Shown: positions 17,601 through 25,349 of the stretch, piece by piece
Layout: each line of letters opens with the position of its first letter
How positions within the stretch are numbered: the stretch's first letter is position 1
Assembly (NCBI GenBank): GCA_028284395.1
Contig: JANQRV010000127.1
Location: 1-33,017 of the forward strand
Reading direction: 5' to 3'
DNA length: 33,017 nt
From: Saprospiraceae bacterium
GTDB taxonomy: Bacteria > Bacteroidota > Bacteroidia > Chitinophagales > Saprospiraceae
Program-made: the position numbers and the translations under genes
Notes under the pieces: model-generated
Told to the model about the DNA's origin: nothing
What the model saw: only the letters and a program-made list of their open reading frames with translations
Database searches by the model: none

Positions 17601-18008
17601 TAAATAAAGGTCGATCTTGGCGGCGCTGATATTGACCAACCAATCCAGGTCTTCGGCCAGTTTGGAGGAAAGCGTAAGCCGGATCCAGACACAGTCGTAT
17701 TCGGCAAGAATTTGCCGGTGATTGAAGCCCGGGCGGTACTCGTCTAAAAATGCATCGGAAGCCGCTTCTTCAATCGTCAGATTGCCTCCCGGGTCCGGCA
17801 AGACATATAAAAATGATCGGAGAGAAATCCGGCCTCTTGCAAATCCCCGGGTGTCCTTCTGGATGGTTAGTGTTTTTCCGGAAACAGCCAATGATGTTTG
17901 GGCACCGGGTATCATCGGGAAGGAGATCAGGATTCCGAATCCGAGCAGCAGGCAACAATTACGGCAAATATGGTGAATGGGTTTGATTTTGTTGGGGAAG
18001 CCGGTCAT
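14601..18008 (-). CDS. 7TM-DISM histidine kinase-receiver-class III cyclase fusion
   Basis: A 1135-residue hybrid that should link a phosphorelay to cyclic-nucleotide synthesis. Signal peptide about 1-36; 7TMR-DISM extracellular domain about 55-195; seven membrane helices about 210-430; coiled coil; HisKA with H468 (NTSHELKTPLNG); ATPase with N587, DTGIGIP and GGTGIGLN; receiver with D730-D731 and phosphoacceptor D775 (LDIMMP), K827; KFVP linker; cyclase about 878-1055 with metal ligands D887 (FSDIRG) and D931 (YLGDGIMA), N1002 and R1006; helical tail 1065-1135 ending EEWDG. The purine-selecting lysine position is Q927 and the partner position is Ala, so nucleotide choice is uncertain. It is the last gene of the apparent minus-strand set with the two sulfatases, but a 194-bp gap with a 16-bp palindrome separates it, so it may have its own promoter. 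Confidence 0.92.
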   Translation of the reverse strand: MTGFPNKIKPIHHICRNCCLLLGFGILISFPMIPGAQTSLAVSGKTLTIQKDTRGFARGRISLRSFLYVLPDPGGNLTIEEAASDAFLDEYRPGFNHRQILAEYDCVWIRLTLSSKLAEDLDWLVNISAAKIDLYLADTTGGFQQLSSGVFLPIRERAFTSSLVPAFPLHIRGNESQTIYWRVQRGIIQYTDRLVGLDQTLMSPTYFYQYDERFASIVSGYAGLILAVIIYHLVIFFYNRESSYLHFALYGFVSVITATVGTGFAQEWYFPDAWLPHHFTIMWTGLALQFAFLTQFTRVYLKSKQLQPIADRLLVVYTALLIAVGTSLIAFFYPMGYYKSGFMVLRINQLMVIVYMILLLVVGLLSLLKGYRPARIYMIASLVFFISMVLLFLTVLDILPPVELLVYPIYGRAAQVLLFSIGLAQLFKNLQDQKLAAETRQRLAQEKVTKRLLQVDKLKDQFLANTSHELKTPLNGMIGLAESLKDGIAGELPSKAVENLELITVSGRRLSTLVNDILDFSKIAQHELELNLRPQDVKSIVNVVLNLSRPLLGNKTVALQNKIPDGMPFVLADENRLQQILYNLVGNAIKFTEKGTIIVGAEMEEDFLVVSVKDTGIGIPEDKLDAIFEYFEQADGSIAREYGGTGIGLNIAQSLVTLHGGKLNVASKLGEGSSFTFTLRIAKEEPIAGKETYAAEIVPVHSHPTPVPAIDDRTIPQYGQSQLASILIVDDDPINLRVLENHLELAGYRVTKASNGNEALEIIRTSPKFDLIILDIMMPKVTGYQVCHQLRSIYLPSELPIIMLTAKNQVSDLVRGFDTGANDYLAKPFSKDELLSRIKTHLNLHLINQATGKFVPHSFLRSIGRASITEVQWGDQAQKEVTVFFSDIRGYTTLSEKMTPNDNFKFINAYVRRMGPAIQKFDGFVHQYLGDGIMAIFPNLAEKALKSAIEMQRTLRIYNEERSLKGRDPIRVGMGMHTGPLIMGIIGDESRNEAATISDIVNTASRMEGLTKYYGASILLSKNSYDTIENHNDFHFRYLGKVQVKGKTQPIAVYECFDGDAPEIMVRKKDTLDQFNTGLDHYFNKRFPEATVVLQDILRANPEDQVARFFFTKAGYYISNGIDEEWDGTETMLVK

Positions 18009-18180
18009 TTATTATACAAGTTATTATTTTTTTTCGGAATATGATGCATCGATATCACTGTCCGTAACCACAACGAAAACCAATGGAACTGCAAAGAAGA
18101 CCGGGACAAAGGAAAACGCGATCTCCCTAAAGATAGCTGCGATTTGGGTTGATGCCCGCTGACTTTTGTTCTCCTAAATA

Positions 18181-18196
18181 GATGACATCTGTCATC
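18181..18196. promoter_or_regulatory. Inverted repeat between sulfatase and kinase-cyclase genes
   Basis: GATGACA-TC-TGTCATC has perfect 7-bp arms and lies 6 bp past the sulfatase stop. As RNA it would form a short stem with a tight loop and no T-run, so an operator for the downstream kinase-cyclase is as likely as a processing or attenuation hairpin. No TAnnTTTG box was found in the 18009-18202 gap. Confidence 0.35.
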
Positions 18197-18202
18197 GTTC
18201 GA

Positions 18203-19912
18203 TCAATCCCAATACCGATCGATCACCTTCTGTACTCGTGGGTAGTCTCGGTCCGTTTCGTTTAGTTCAAGTCGCATCCGGTGAAGCTGTTTTTTCAGTC
18301 GGACAACAATCTCACCGTATGCCGGATGATCGTAGACATTCTGCATTTCGCCGGGATCTTTTCTCAGGTCGTAGAGTTCCCACGCAGCCGGAGTGTCGTG
18401 ACCGTACCGGTTGCCGCCAAAGTTGGTGGCGTAATCCATTTTGAGTGCGCGGTAGTTGGTATAGTCCGTGCCATAGAAAAAGATCAGCTTATAGTCGCTG
18501 GTGCGAATACCGAAGTGGGCGGGATTGTTGTGACCATGTGCCATGTGCATCCAGTAGCGGTAGTAGGCAGCGGTCGGCCAGTCGGCAGGCTTGACTTCTC
18601 CGCGAATAGCGGCGGCGAAACTGCGCCCCTGCATATAGTCTGGTGTTTTAACACCCGCCAATTCCAGCAGGGTTGGCGCAAAGTCGACGTTGCCAATCAT
18701 CCAGTCGTTAACGGAACCAGGCTTGATGGTTTTCGGGTAATGTACGATAAAGGGCATGCGCATGGCTTCATCGTACATCCAGCGCTTGTCGATAAAGTCG
18801 TGTTCACCGAGAAAAAAACCCTGATCACCGGTATAGATGATGATGGTATTGTCAAGTTGATCATGTTCTTTGAGGTAGTCCAGTACTCGTTGTACATTGT
18901 CGTCGACGCCCTTGACGCAACGAAGGAATTTTTTGACGTAGCGCTGGTAGGCCTGATGCGTATATTCGCGGTTCGAAAGATTTTCGTCCACTTTCATGTG
19001 TTTGCCCATGTTGCGCTTAACCATCCTCTTGGAAATTGATGACCCAATGAGGTGAACCAGGCTGTCGTTCTCACCGCGCGTCCCGATCGAACCGAATTCT
19101 GCGGCGGGCTGTTCATACATGTTGTCCGGTTCGGGAATCTCAACGTCTTCGAGATAGTCCTGGTAACGCTCCGCATAGGTGAACATGTCGTGCGGCGCTT
19201 TGTAATGGAGCATCATGAAAAACGGTTTCCGGGTTTTGCGCCCGTTCCGGAACCACTCCAGGGCAATATCGGTGATCACGTCCGTCGAGTGGCCTTCAAA
19301 TTGAAGGATCGGTACGGTGGCACGGGTGTTGCCTTGAAATTGGATGTCCGTTGGGGTGCCGGTACCGTCGTTGGTGTAGAGCGTTGGATTATTGTATTTG
19401 CCTTGCCCCGGCAAGACACAGTAGTAGTCGAAAGACTCCGGTGCCATGGAAAGGTGCCATTTGCCGGCAATTGCCGTTTCGTACCCGGCCTTTTTCATTT
19501 CCTGCGGCAGATATTGCTTTGATGGGTCGAGTTGGTCGTCGATGTCGCGTACGCCGTTGGTCTGTGGATACTGACCGGTCAGGATACTGGCACGGCTCGG
19601 CGTGCAGATGGAGTTGTTGCAGAAGACATTGTCGAATCGCATGCCGTTGGCCGCCAGACGGTCGATGTTGGGCGTGGGGTTCAATTTGGCCAGCCTACTG
19701 CCATAGCAGCCGAATCCCTGAGTTGTATGGTCGTCGGCCATGATAAACAAGATGTTCGGCCGGTCATTTTCGGCCATTTGTAGCTGGTTCTCGTTCAATT
19801 GTCCTTGATGCTGAACGTAGGCTGAGGGCTGTTTCGCTGTTGTCTGCGATACGAGGCTGGCACTCGTCAACAGGCACAGGCAAACGATTGGCAAATAGCA
19901 GGATTTTTTCAT
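18203..19912 (-). CDS. Secreted S1-family sulfatase (C-T-P-S-R type)
   Basis: A 569-residue sulfatase that should remove sulfate esters, most likely from sulfated glycans, outside the cytoplasm. Signal peptide 1-26. Metal ligands D60-D61 (FIMADDHTTQGFGCYG); sulfatase signature at 103-107 with C103 (CTPSRASILTG), the residue converted to formylglycine; K151-W-H153; H241 (KAPHD); D363-Q364 and H371 (TGDQGFFLGEHDF) and K376. The GEHDFIDKRWMYDEAMRMP block resembles the subfamily containing GlcNAc-6-O-sulfatases, but the substrate is not certain. No maturase (FGE or anSME) is in the window. It starts 12 bp after the upstream sulfatase's stop, so the two are probably co-transcribed. About 20 extra residues separate the signal peptide from the catalytic domain. 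Confidence 0.93.
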   Translation of the reverse strand: MKKSCYLPIVCLCLLTSASLVSQTTAKQPSAYVQHQGQLNENQLQMAENDRPNILFIMADDHTTQGFGCYGSRLAKLNPTPNIDRLAANGMRFDNVFCNNSICTPSRASILTGQYPQTNGVRDIDDQLDPSKQYLPQEMKKAGYETAIAGKWHLSMAPESFDYYCVLPGQGKYNNPTLYTNDGTGTPTDIQFQGNTRATVPILQFEGHSTDVITDIALEWFRNGRKTRKPFFMMLHYKAPHDMFTYAERYQDYLEDVEIPEPDNMYEQPAAEFGSIGTRGENDSLVHLIGSSISKRMVKRNMGKHMKVDENLSNREYTHQAYQRYVKKFLRCVKGVDDNVQRVLDYLKEHDQLDNTIIIYTGDQGFFLGEHDFIDKRWMYDEAMRMPFIVHYPKTIKPGSVNDWMIGNVDFAPTLLELAGVKTPDYMQGRSFAAAIRGEVKPADWPTAAYYRYWMHMAHGHNNPAHFGIRTSDYKLIFFYGTDYTNYRALKMDYATNFGGNRYGHDTPAAWELYDLRKDPGEMQNVYDHPAYGEIVVRLKKQLHRMRLELNETDRDYPRVQKVIDRYWD

Positions 19913-19924
19913 AACGTCTTCATA

Positions 19925-21658
19925 TTAATTTTGACCTAAATAGGCAACATAAACGTAGTAAGCCCCCCATTTTTCCAGGCCTGATTCAGGGTCGGTATTC
20001 GTGAAAATGGTTTGCAAGTCATATCGCCCCGCCTTTAAATCCAGTTCCAGAACGGCCTTTTTTGCGCTTGGCTCAGTCTCTACCGTTGCCCCTTTTTCAC
20101 CAAGCTTCACCTCAGCCAGGGTAGCGCCAATGGGCAACGATGCCTCCTGAGGGTATCGACGCAATTCAAATCGATAGACACCATCTTGCACCACTTCCAC
20201 CAGCCATTTTCCCTGACTTGTCTTTTTGGCCAACGATTGCTGCGTCCACGGAGCATCACCCACATACCAGTCCATGCCATTCAGGCGGACTTCCGGGTCT
20301 TCCGGAGCCCCAAGATGATGTGGAGGAATCAATTCCTCCGCCGGGTCGAGCGAATTCCAAAATGCTTCGTATTCGTCTTTGAGCGCCTTTGTCAAATTCG
20401 GGTGTTCATTGATTACATTGATCAATTGGCCCCGGTCCTTTTCGATGTTGTACAATGCCTGTCCATCGACCAGGCGCCACTTTTTGTATTTCACCGAAAC
20501 GTTTTCCCATTTTTTACGACTTCGCTTACGCGGACACTGGACGATCAGTTTTCTCTCTTCATTCCAAGTTCCCGAACCTTTTAGCAGGGGGATTAAACTT
20601 TGACCATCCAGGTTTTTTGGTTTTATTAGCCCGCAAAATTCCAAAATGGTCGGCGTAATATCCACCATGCCACAGAGTTCGTCAATTGGCCCGGGGTTTT
20701 TGTCGGTCCAGGAGGGAAATTGCATCATGCAATATACCTGATGTTTTTCATCGTATTGTACTCCGCGATTGACCTGCTTTCCCGCTCTATGAACCGGTGC
20801 CCCGCGGTCATTAACTCCTTGGTCCGATGCGACGATCAATAAGGTATTTGACGCCAGTCCGATGTTGTCCAAATGATCGAGCAGTCTGCCAACATTGTCG
20901 TCTACATTTTCAATCATGGAGTAAATGGCCAGTTGATTGGATTCGGGGACTCCTCTTGCCAATAATCTTTTGGTCACCTCCGGATGCTTTAAGGTTGGAA
21001 AGTGTACAGCGGGAGTAGCAATCAGACAGAAGAAAGGATTTTCCTGGTTTCTTTGAATAAAGTCAATCCCCTGATCAAACAACACATCGGTTGAGAACCC
21101 TCTTGACTTGACGTATTTTCCATTGTGTTGAAAAGTTGCGTTCAGGTGATTATTCCCGTAGTAATCCTCCAATTGACTGACTCCACCTCCTCCGTGCACA
21201 AATACTTCATCGAAGCCCCTGTAGGAGGGATCATAAGGATAGTTAAAGCCCAAGTGCCATTTGCCAAATACTCCGGTGGAATAACCCGCTTCTTTCAAAA
21301 ACTCAGCAACGGTCTTTTCTTGTTTATGCAAAATAGAAATGCCTCCTACTGTATTGTGAATACCAGCCCTAAGGGCATAACGCCCCGTCAGCATGGCCGC
21401 TCTACTGGGAGAGCAAAAGGGAGGTGCATGGAAATCAGTGAAATGAACACCCTCGCGAGCCAGTCGATCCAGTCTTGGTGTTTGCACAATTTCATGACCA
21501 TTGCTGCTCAGCTCAAAATAGCTTTGGTTGTCAATCAAGACCAGGACTACGTTGGGTGGGGGAGGGGCTTGTCCCCTTAAAAGAAATGGTAAAATACTGC
21601 TGAGTAGGAAAAAAAGTGAAGATTTGAAGCTCATTATCAGAAGTTTAGCGAAATACAT
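19925..21658 (-). CDS. Secreted S1-family sulfatase (C-S-P-S-R type) with extra C-terminal domain
   Basis: A 577-residue arylsulfatase-like enzyme. The ATG at 21658 overlaps the cyclase stop as TAATG; a second start at residue 9 (21634) would give a cleaner signal peptide (MSFKSSLFFLLSSILPFLLR). Metal-site D43; signature C82-S-P-S-R (FCSPSRAAMLTGRYALRAGI) with C82 the formylglycine precursor; K133-W-H135; H219 (ATPAVHFP); D279-Q280 (VASDQGVNDRG). The second residue of the usual Asp-Asp pair is N44, an unusual or subfamily-specific change. Residues about 455-577 form a predicted beta-rich domain (YRFELRRYP, VLELDLKAGRYDLQTIF) outside the core. The overlap with the sensor-cyclase indicates translational coupling, tying desulfation to that sensor. 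Substrate unknown. Confidence 0.92.
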   Translation of the reverse strand: MYFAKLLIMSFKSSLFFLLSSILPFLLRGQAPPPPNVVLVLIDNQSYFELSSNGHEIVQTPRLDRLAREGVHFTDFHAPPFCSPSRAAMLTGRYALRAGIHNTVGGISILHKQEKTVAEFLKEAGYSTGVFGKWHLGFNYPYDPSYRGFDEVFVHGGGGVSQLEDYYGNNHLNATFQHNGKYVKSRGFSTDVLFDQGIDFIQRNQENPFFCLIATPAVHFPTLKHPEVTKRLLARGVPESNQLAIYSMIENVDDNVGRLLDHLDNIGLASNTLLIVASDQGVNDRGAPVHRAGKQVNRGVQYDEKHQVYCMMQFPSWTDKNPGPIDELCGMVDITPTILEFCGLIKPKNLDGQSLIPLLKGSGTWNEERKLIVQCPRKRSRKKWENVSVKYKKWRLVDGQALYNIEKDRGQLINVINEHPNLTKALKDEYEAFWNSLDPAEELIPPHHLGAPEDPEVRLNGMDWYVGDAPWTQQSLAKKTSQGKWLVEVVQDGVYRFELRRYPQEASLPIGATLAEVKLGEKGATVETEPSAKKAVLELDLKAGRYDLQTIFTNTDPESGLEKWGAYYVYVAYLGQN

Positions 21659-24600
21659 TAATCCACAAAATACATATCCAACTCACCTTTGCCCTTTGCG
21701 TTGATTTTACCGCGATAAGTACAAGGGAACTCCTCTTTAATCAGATTATAGGTGTAGGCGGAAACGTTAATTTTGCCAACTTCTCCGGCCGATTCTACTC
21801 TCGCAGCTATGTTGACCGTATCGCCGAAGATGTCGTAAGAGAATTTTTTCTTGCCGATGACGCCGGCGGTGATGGGCCCGGAATGAATGCCAATCCGGAC
21901 CTGCCATTTTACTGCACTCGTTTTATTTCTCCGGTCAAGAAAATTGATGATCTCCTGACTTGCCCGGACGCATTTAGCGGCGTGTCGGCTATCGGCTACC
22001 GGAAGACCACCGGCCGCTATGTAGGCATCTCCGACTGTGTGGATCTTTTCGAGTTCGAAAGATTCCATAATGTCGTCGTAGTGTTTGAAAATATCATCAA
22101 GTTCTGCTACCAGCAATTTACCGGGGATTGAGGCAACAATGTTGGTATACCCTTTAAAGTCGGCAAACAAGATGCTAACGTCCTCGAAGAATTCAGGCAA
22201 CGTATGCCCGGAACGTTTCAATTCACTGGCCACTTTAGCGGGCAAAATGTTCAACAGCAAATCGTCGGAGCGTTGCCGCTCGGTGGACAAAGCGGCAGTT
22301 CGATGTGAAATGGTCTGTTCCAAGCTCTTTTGTCGGCGTCGCAAACTGGCGGTGCGCCAGCTCAAGATACTCCACATCACGAGTAGTAAAAACAGGACAT
22401 AAGCGGAGATCGCCCAATTGCTCTGCCACCAAGGTGGAAGCACGCGAAATTGGTATTCAAAAGTGTTGCTCCATTTCTGTGCGGCCCCGATCGCCTTGGC
22501 ACGAAAAGTATATTTACCCGGAGGAAGGTTACGATAATCGGCTTTGCTATCAGAAGTCAGCGGACTCCAATGATCGTCAATACCGGACATCTGGTAAGAA
22601 TATTGTAGATGTTGAGGATTTGCCCAGTCGATGGCGGGGAAGTGAAAGGTGAGGTGGTTGAGGTGAGCAGGCAGAGAAAGAGAAACCGGATAATTGTAAA
22701 AAAGCGCTGCAGAATCAAAGCTTTGACTCAGGGCTTGTCCAAATGAAAGCTTTGTCCGGTAGGTACTGTCAGACAATTGATGAAAATCAATAAAGGTCTG
22801 ATGGACCTCGATGCTTTGCAAATGAATGCTCGGTGGTTTCGTAGGCAATTCAAATGTGTTGAGATCCAGTACGGTAACACCATCAATGGTTCCCCACCAA
22901 ATTCGATTGCTCCGGTCGAGAAGAGCACTATTGCGAATAAAATTAATGCGCTCCAATCCATCTTCCTGGCCGAAACTAAAAATATCGTAGTTATCCTTGT
23001 TTTCATTGGGTTTTAGTAGGTCGATTCCCCGGGTGGTGCTGACCCAAATATTTTGCTTTCCGTCCTCGAGGATGGAGCTTATTTCATCGCTGCTCAGTCC
23101 ATCGGTTTGCCGAATGTTGATCACAGAAATACCATAGCCGGCTGAATCAAGCGTCAGTCGGTTCAGTCCATTCTGAGCTGTGCCCAACCAAATATTTCCA
23201 GAGTTGTCCGCCTGGATACTGACGATGTGATTGCTGCTAAGTCCCTGATCCAAGGTATAGTGTACAATGCTGTCTCGTTGCAGCATGCTGACCCCTCCGT
23301 TTGCAGTGGCCAACCAAAAACGACCCTGGAGATCCTCCGTCATTGACTGTATCCGGTAACCGCTCAACCCAGAATCGGAAGTGTAAAAAGTTAATTCTTC
23401 GTCTTTTAAGCGCGCAATGGAACCTTTGTCTCCCGAAAACCAAAGTCCCCCCTGACTGTCTCGGTACCGAAAATTGGCCAATGCTCTGTTTTTTTGTTGC
23501 GAAAGTTCAGCGTCTTGAAGATCGAAGAAAGAGTTTCCGTCAAATCTACTCAGCTCCCACTTGCCATCGCCATCTCCACTGATCCAAAGATGCCCATCTC
23601 CGCCAATACCCAAAGAGCCAACCTCCTTGATGGCCAGTCCTTCCCGGCCGGTGTAATGGGTGAATTGCCGGTCTGAGTACTTAACCAACCCGTTGCCCTC
23701 CGTGCCAAACCAGATTTGTCCTTTCTCGTCTTCGACGATGCGTGTAATAGTATATTGGCCCAGGCCCTCCCGGTCCGAAAGATGTACAAAACCGCCTCTT
23801 CGATAAAGTCCTATACCGCCGCCGTCCATTGCGAACCACAAATTGCCTTCGGTATCCATGGTCATAGACCAAAGCTCGAAGTTGCTCAATCCTTCCGACG
23901 GCGTAAAGCGGCTGAAAAACGCTTCTTCGGAACCGATTGACAATCGGTTGACGCCTCCTCCCCAGGTGCCAAACCACAGATCTCCGTGCTGGTCTTGTAA
24001 AATCGAAGAAACATCATTGTGACTCAGGCCTTCTGCCGTGCTATAAGTGGAAAAAGTCCGACCATCAAAATGGCTTACCCCTCCACCATGACTTCCCACC
24101 CACAGTTTCCCATCATTATCTTCCATCAGCGAGGTGATCAAAAGATTTGGTAAACCCTCGGCTATCCCATAGTGGGTAAAAGATTTGCCATCGTAGCGAA
24201 TCAATCCGCCTGGCGATCTGCCGATCCAGATATTGCCTTTGCGGTCCCCGGTAATGGCACGACACCGAAGCAGCCCCATAGCAAGACTTTCCGCGAATAG
24301 AATGAAGTTTTGCCCGTCGTACCTGGCAATTCCCAGCCGGTCTCCAAACCACAAAAAGCCCTTACTATCCTCAAAAATCGGTGATTGGCCCCAACGAACT
24401 TTCTGTTCGGGGGAGAGATCGAAATAGGTAAACGTTTTTCCATCAAAACGGCAAAAACCATCGGCTAAACCCATCCAAATGTTGCCGTTGCGATCCTCTA
24501 AAATGGATCGCACCAGGTTGCTGGGCATACCTTGCTCCATCGTGTAATGATAGAAGTATTGACCATCATAGCGGCAGACGCCTTTTTCCCTGGTTGCCAT

Positions 24601-25116
24601 CCAGAGATGTCCGCGACGATCTTGAATTACGGAAAAAACATCTGAGTCACTGAGTCCGTGTTCTACATCAAGGTAGTACAGACCGAACCTGGCAGCATCG
24701 CGTTTTTTGGGTGGAAGTGCCGGTGTCACTACGGGACTTTTAGCAGGAATGGTCTTTCCAATAGCTGGAAATGTATCCGGTAAAGGAATGCCATTTTGCC
24801 CAGGTGTGATAACCTTGAGCTGATTTGGCACGAACTTTCTTTGGGGTATTCCAGCAATGCGACGATTGTTCCGCTGGGTTTTGACCAACGGCGGACGGAG
24901 CAACGAGGTTGCGCTTTTCAAACTGGAAGCCAACGTTTTCCCTGTTTCCCCATGGCATGGTAAGCGCATGCCGGTGAGTATGGTATCGCCGTCGGGGTTC
25001 AACAGCAAACCTCTCTTAGCAACATCCGGGGGGCTTTGCGATAGAGCGGACACTACTAAGGCTAACTGGCAGATGAATATCGCTAAGAGATGGTTCAGCA
25101 GGGTTTTTCTGGGCAT
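21658..25116 (-). CDS. 14-repeat propeller-sensor class III nucleotide cyclase
   Basis: A 1152-residue one-component sensor: signal peptide 1-27; Pro/Thr-rich spacer about 28-140; about 14 Reg_prop strands from 150 to 750 (HLWMATREKGVCRYDG, NIWMGLADGFCRFDG, LWFGTWGGGVNRL, IWFGTEGNGLVKY), enough for two seven-bladed propellers; Y_Y_Y domain about 815-893; membrane helix about 900-918; coiled coil with the cyclase-linker motif LLLNILP (953-959); cyclase about 975-1150. Metal ligands D986 (FADFKG) and D1030 (GDAYIAAGG), N1102 and R1106 are present. The purine-selecting lysine position holds H1026 (EKIHTVGD), while its partner D1095 is kept. Unlike the other two cyclases there is no helical tail. 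Its stop overlaps the downstream sulfatase start (TAATG), so they are one transcription unit. A TATATTTG box lies 18 bp before its ATG. Confidence 0.93.
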   Translation of the reverse strand: MPRKTLLNHLLAIFICQLALVVSALSQSPPDVAKRGLLLNPDGDTILTGMRLPCHGETGKTLASSLKSATSLLRPPLVKTQRNNRRIAGIPQRKFVPNQLKVITPGQNGIPLPDTFPAIGKTIPAKSPVVTPALPPKKRDAARFGLYYLDVEHGLSDSDVFSVIQDRRGHLWMATREKGVCRYDGQYFYHYTMEQGMPSNLVRSILEDRNGNIWMGLADGFCRFDGKTFTYFDLSPEQKVRWGQSPIFEDSKGFLWFGDRLGIARYDGQNFILFAESLAMGLLRCRAITGDRKGNIWIGRSPGGLIRYDGKSFTHYGIAEGLPNLLITSLMEDNDGKLWVGSHGGGVSHFDGRTFSTYSTAEGLSHNDVSSILQDQHGDLWFGTWGGGVNRLSIGSEEAFFSRFTPSEGLSNFELWSMTMDTEGNLWFAMDGGGIGLYRRGGFVHLSDREGLGQYTITRIVEDEKGQIWFGTEGNGLVKYSDRQFTHYTGREGLAIKEVGSLGIGGDGHLWISGDGDGKWELSRFDGNSFFDLQDAELSQQKNRALANFRYRDSQGGLWFSGDKGSIARLKDEELTFYTSDSGLSGYRIQSMTEDLQGRFWLATANGGVSMLQRDSIVHYTLDQGLSSNHIVSIQADNSGNIWLGTAQNGLNRLTLDSAGYGISVINIRQTDGLSSDEISSILEDGKQNIWVSTTRGIDLLKPNENKDNYDIFSFGQEDGLERINFIRNSALLDRSNRIWWGTIDGVTVLDLNTFELPTKPPSIHLQSIEVHQTFIDFHQLSDSTYRTKLSFGQALSQSFDSAALFYNYPVSLSLPAHLNHLTFHFPAIDWANPQHLQYSYQMSGIDDHWSPLTSDSKADYRNLPPGKYTFRAKAIGAAQKWSNTFEYQFRVLPPWWQSNWAISAYVLFLLLVMWSILSWRTASLRRRQKSLEQTISHRTAALSTERQRSDDLLLNILPAKVASELKRSGHTLPEFFEDVSILFADFKGYTNIVASIPGKLLVAELDDIFKHYDDIMESFELEKIHTVGDAYIAAGGLPVADSRHAAKCVRASQEIINFLDRRNKTSAVKWQVRIGIHSGPITAGVIGKKKFSYDIFGDTVNIAARVESAGEVGKINVSAYTYNLIKEEFPCTYRGKINAKGKGELDMYFVD

Positions 25117-25133
25117 TCACCGGGTATTTAATT

Positions 25134-25141
25134 CAAATATA
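25134..25141 (-). promoter_or_regulatory. Candidate -7 box (TATATTTG) for the cyclase-sulfatase operon
   Basis: The minus strand reads TATATTTG, an exact TAnnTTTG match, 17 bp before the cyclase ATG, giving a leader of only about 10 nt. No TTG at the normal -33 distance was found. The gap to the divergent MarR regulator is about 230 bp. Confidence 0.45.
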
Positions 25142-25307
25142 GGGATTCATTCCGGTTGTTTGGTATCCATTCCAGCCGGCGATTTCTTCTAGAAGCGGTA
25201 TATCTTGCATGTTACTAAAGGCCGGAGCAGATGATCGATCGCCGGTTCATCTCAATATAAGACGACGCGATAAGTTAGCTTTCTGTTAAAATGACAAAAA
25301 TCCTTGG

Positions 25308-25331
25308 ATGTATTTGACATGTCAAATACAT
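25308..25331. promoter_or_regulatory. Perfect 24-bp palindrome, likely MarR operator
   Basis: ATGTATTTGACA is followed directly by its reverse complement TGTCAAATACAT, with no spacer or mismatch. It lies 18 bp before the MarR ATG at 25350 and contains TTGACATGTCAA, the kind of dyad MarR-family dimers bind. It also sits 192 bp from the divergent cyclase-sulfatase operon, so it could affect both directions, though the near gene is the safer target. Confidence 0.75.
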
Positions 25332-25349
25332 TTACCTAAAATTGATGGT

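Noticed and set aside
25308..25349. Longer N-terminus for the MarR protein
   Set aside because: The start codon would fall on the 24-bp palindrome and the extra 14 residues do not fit the family.
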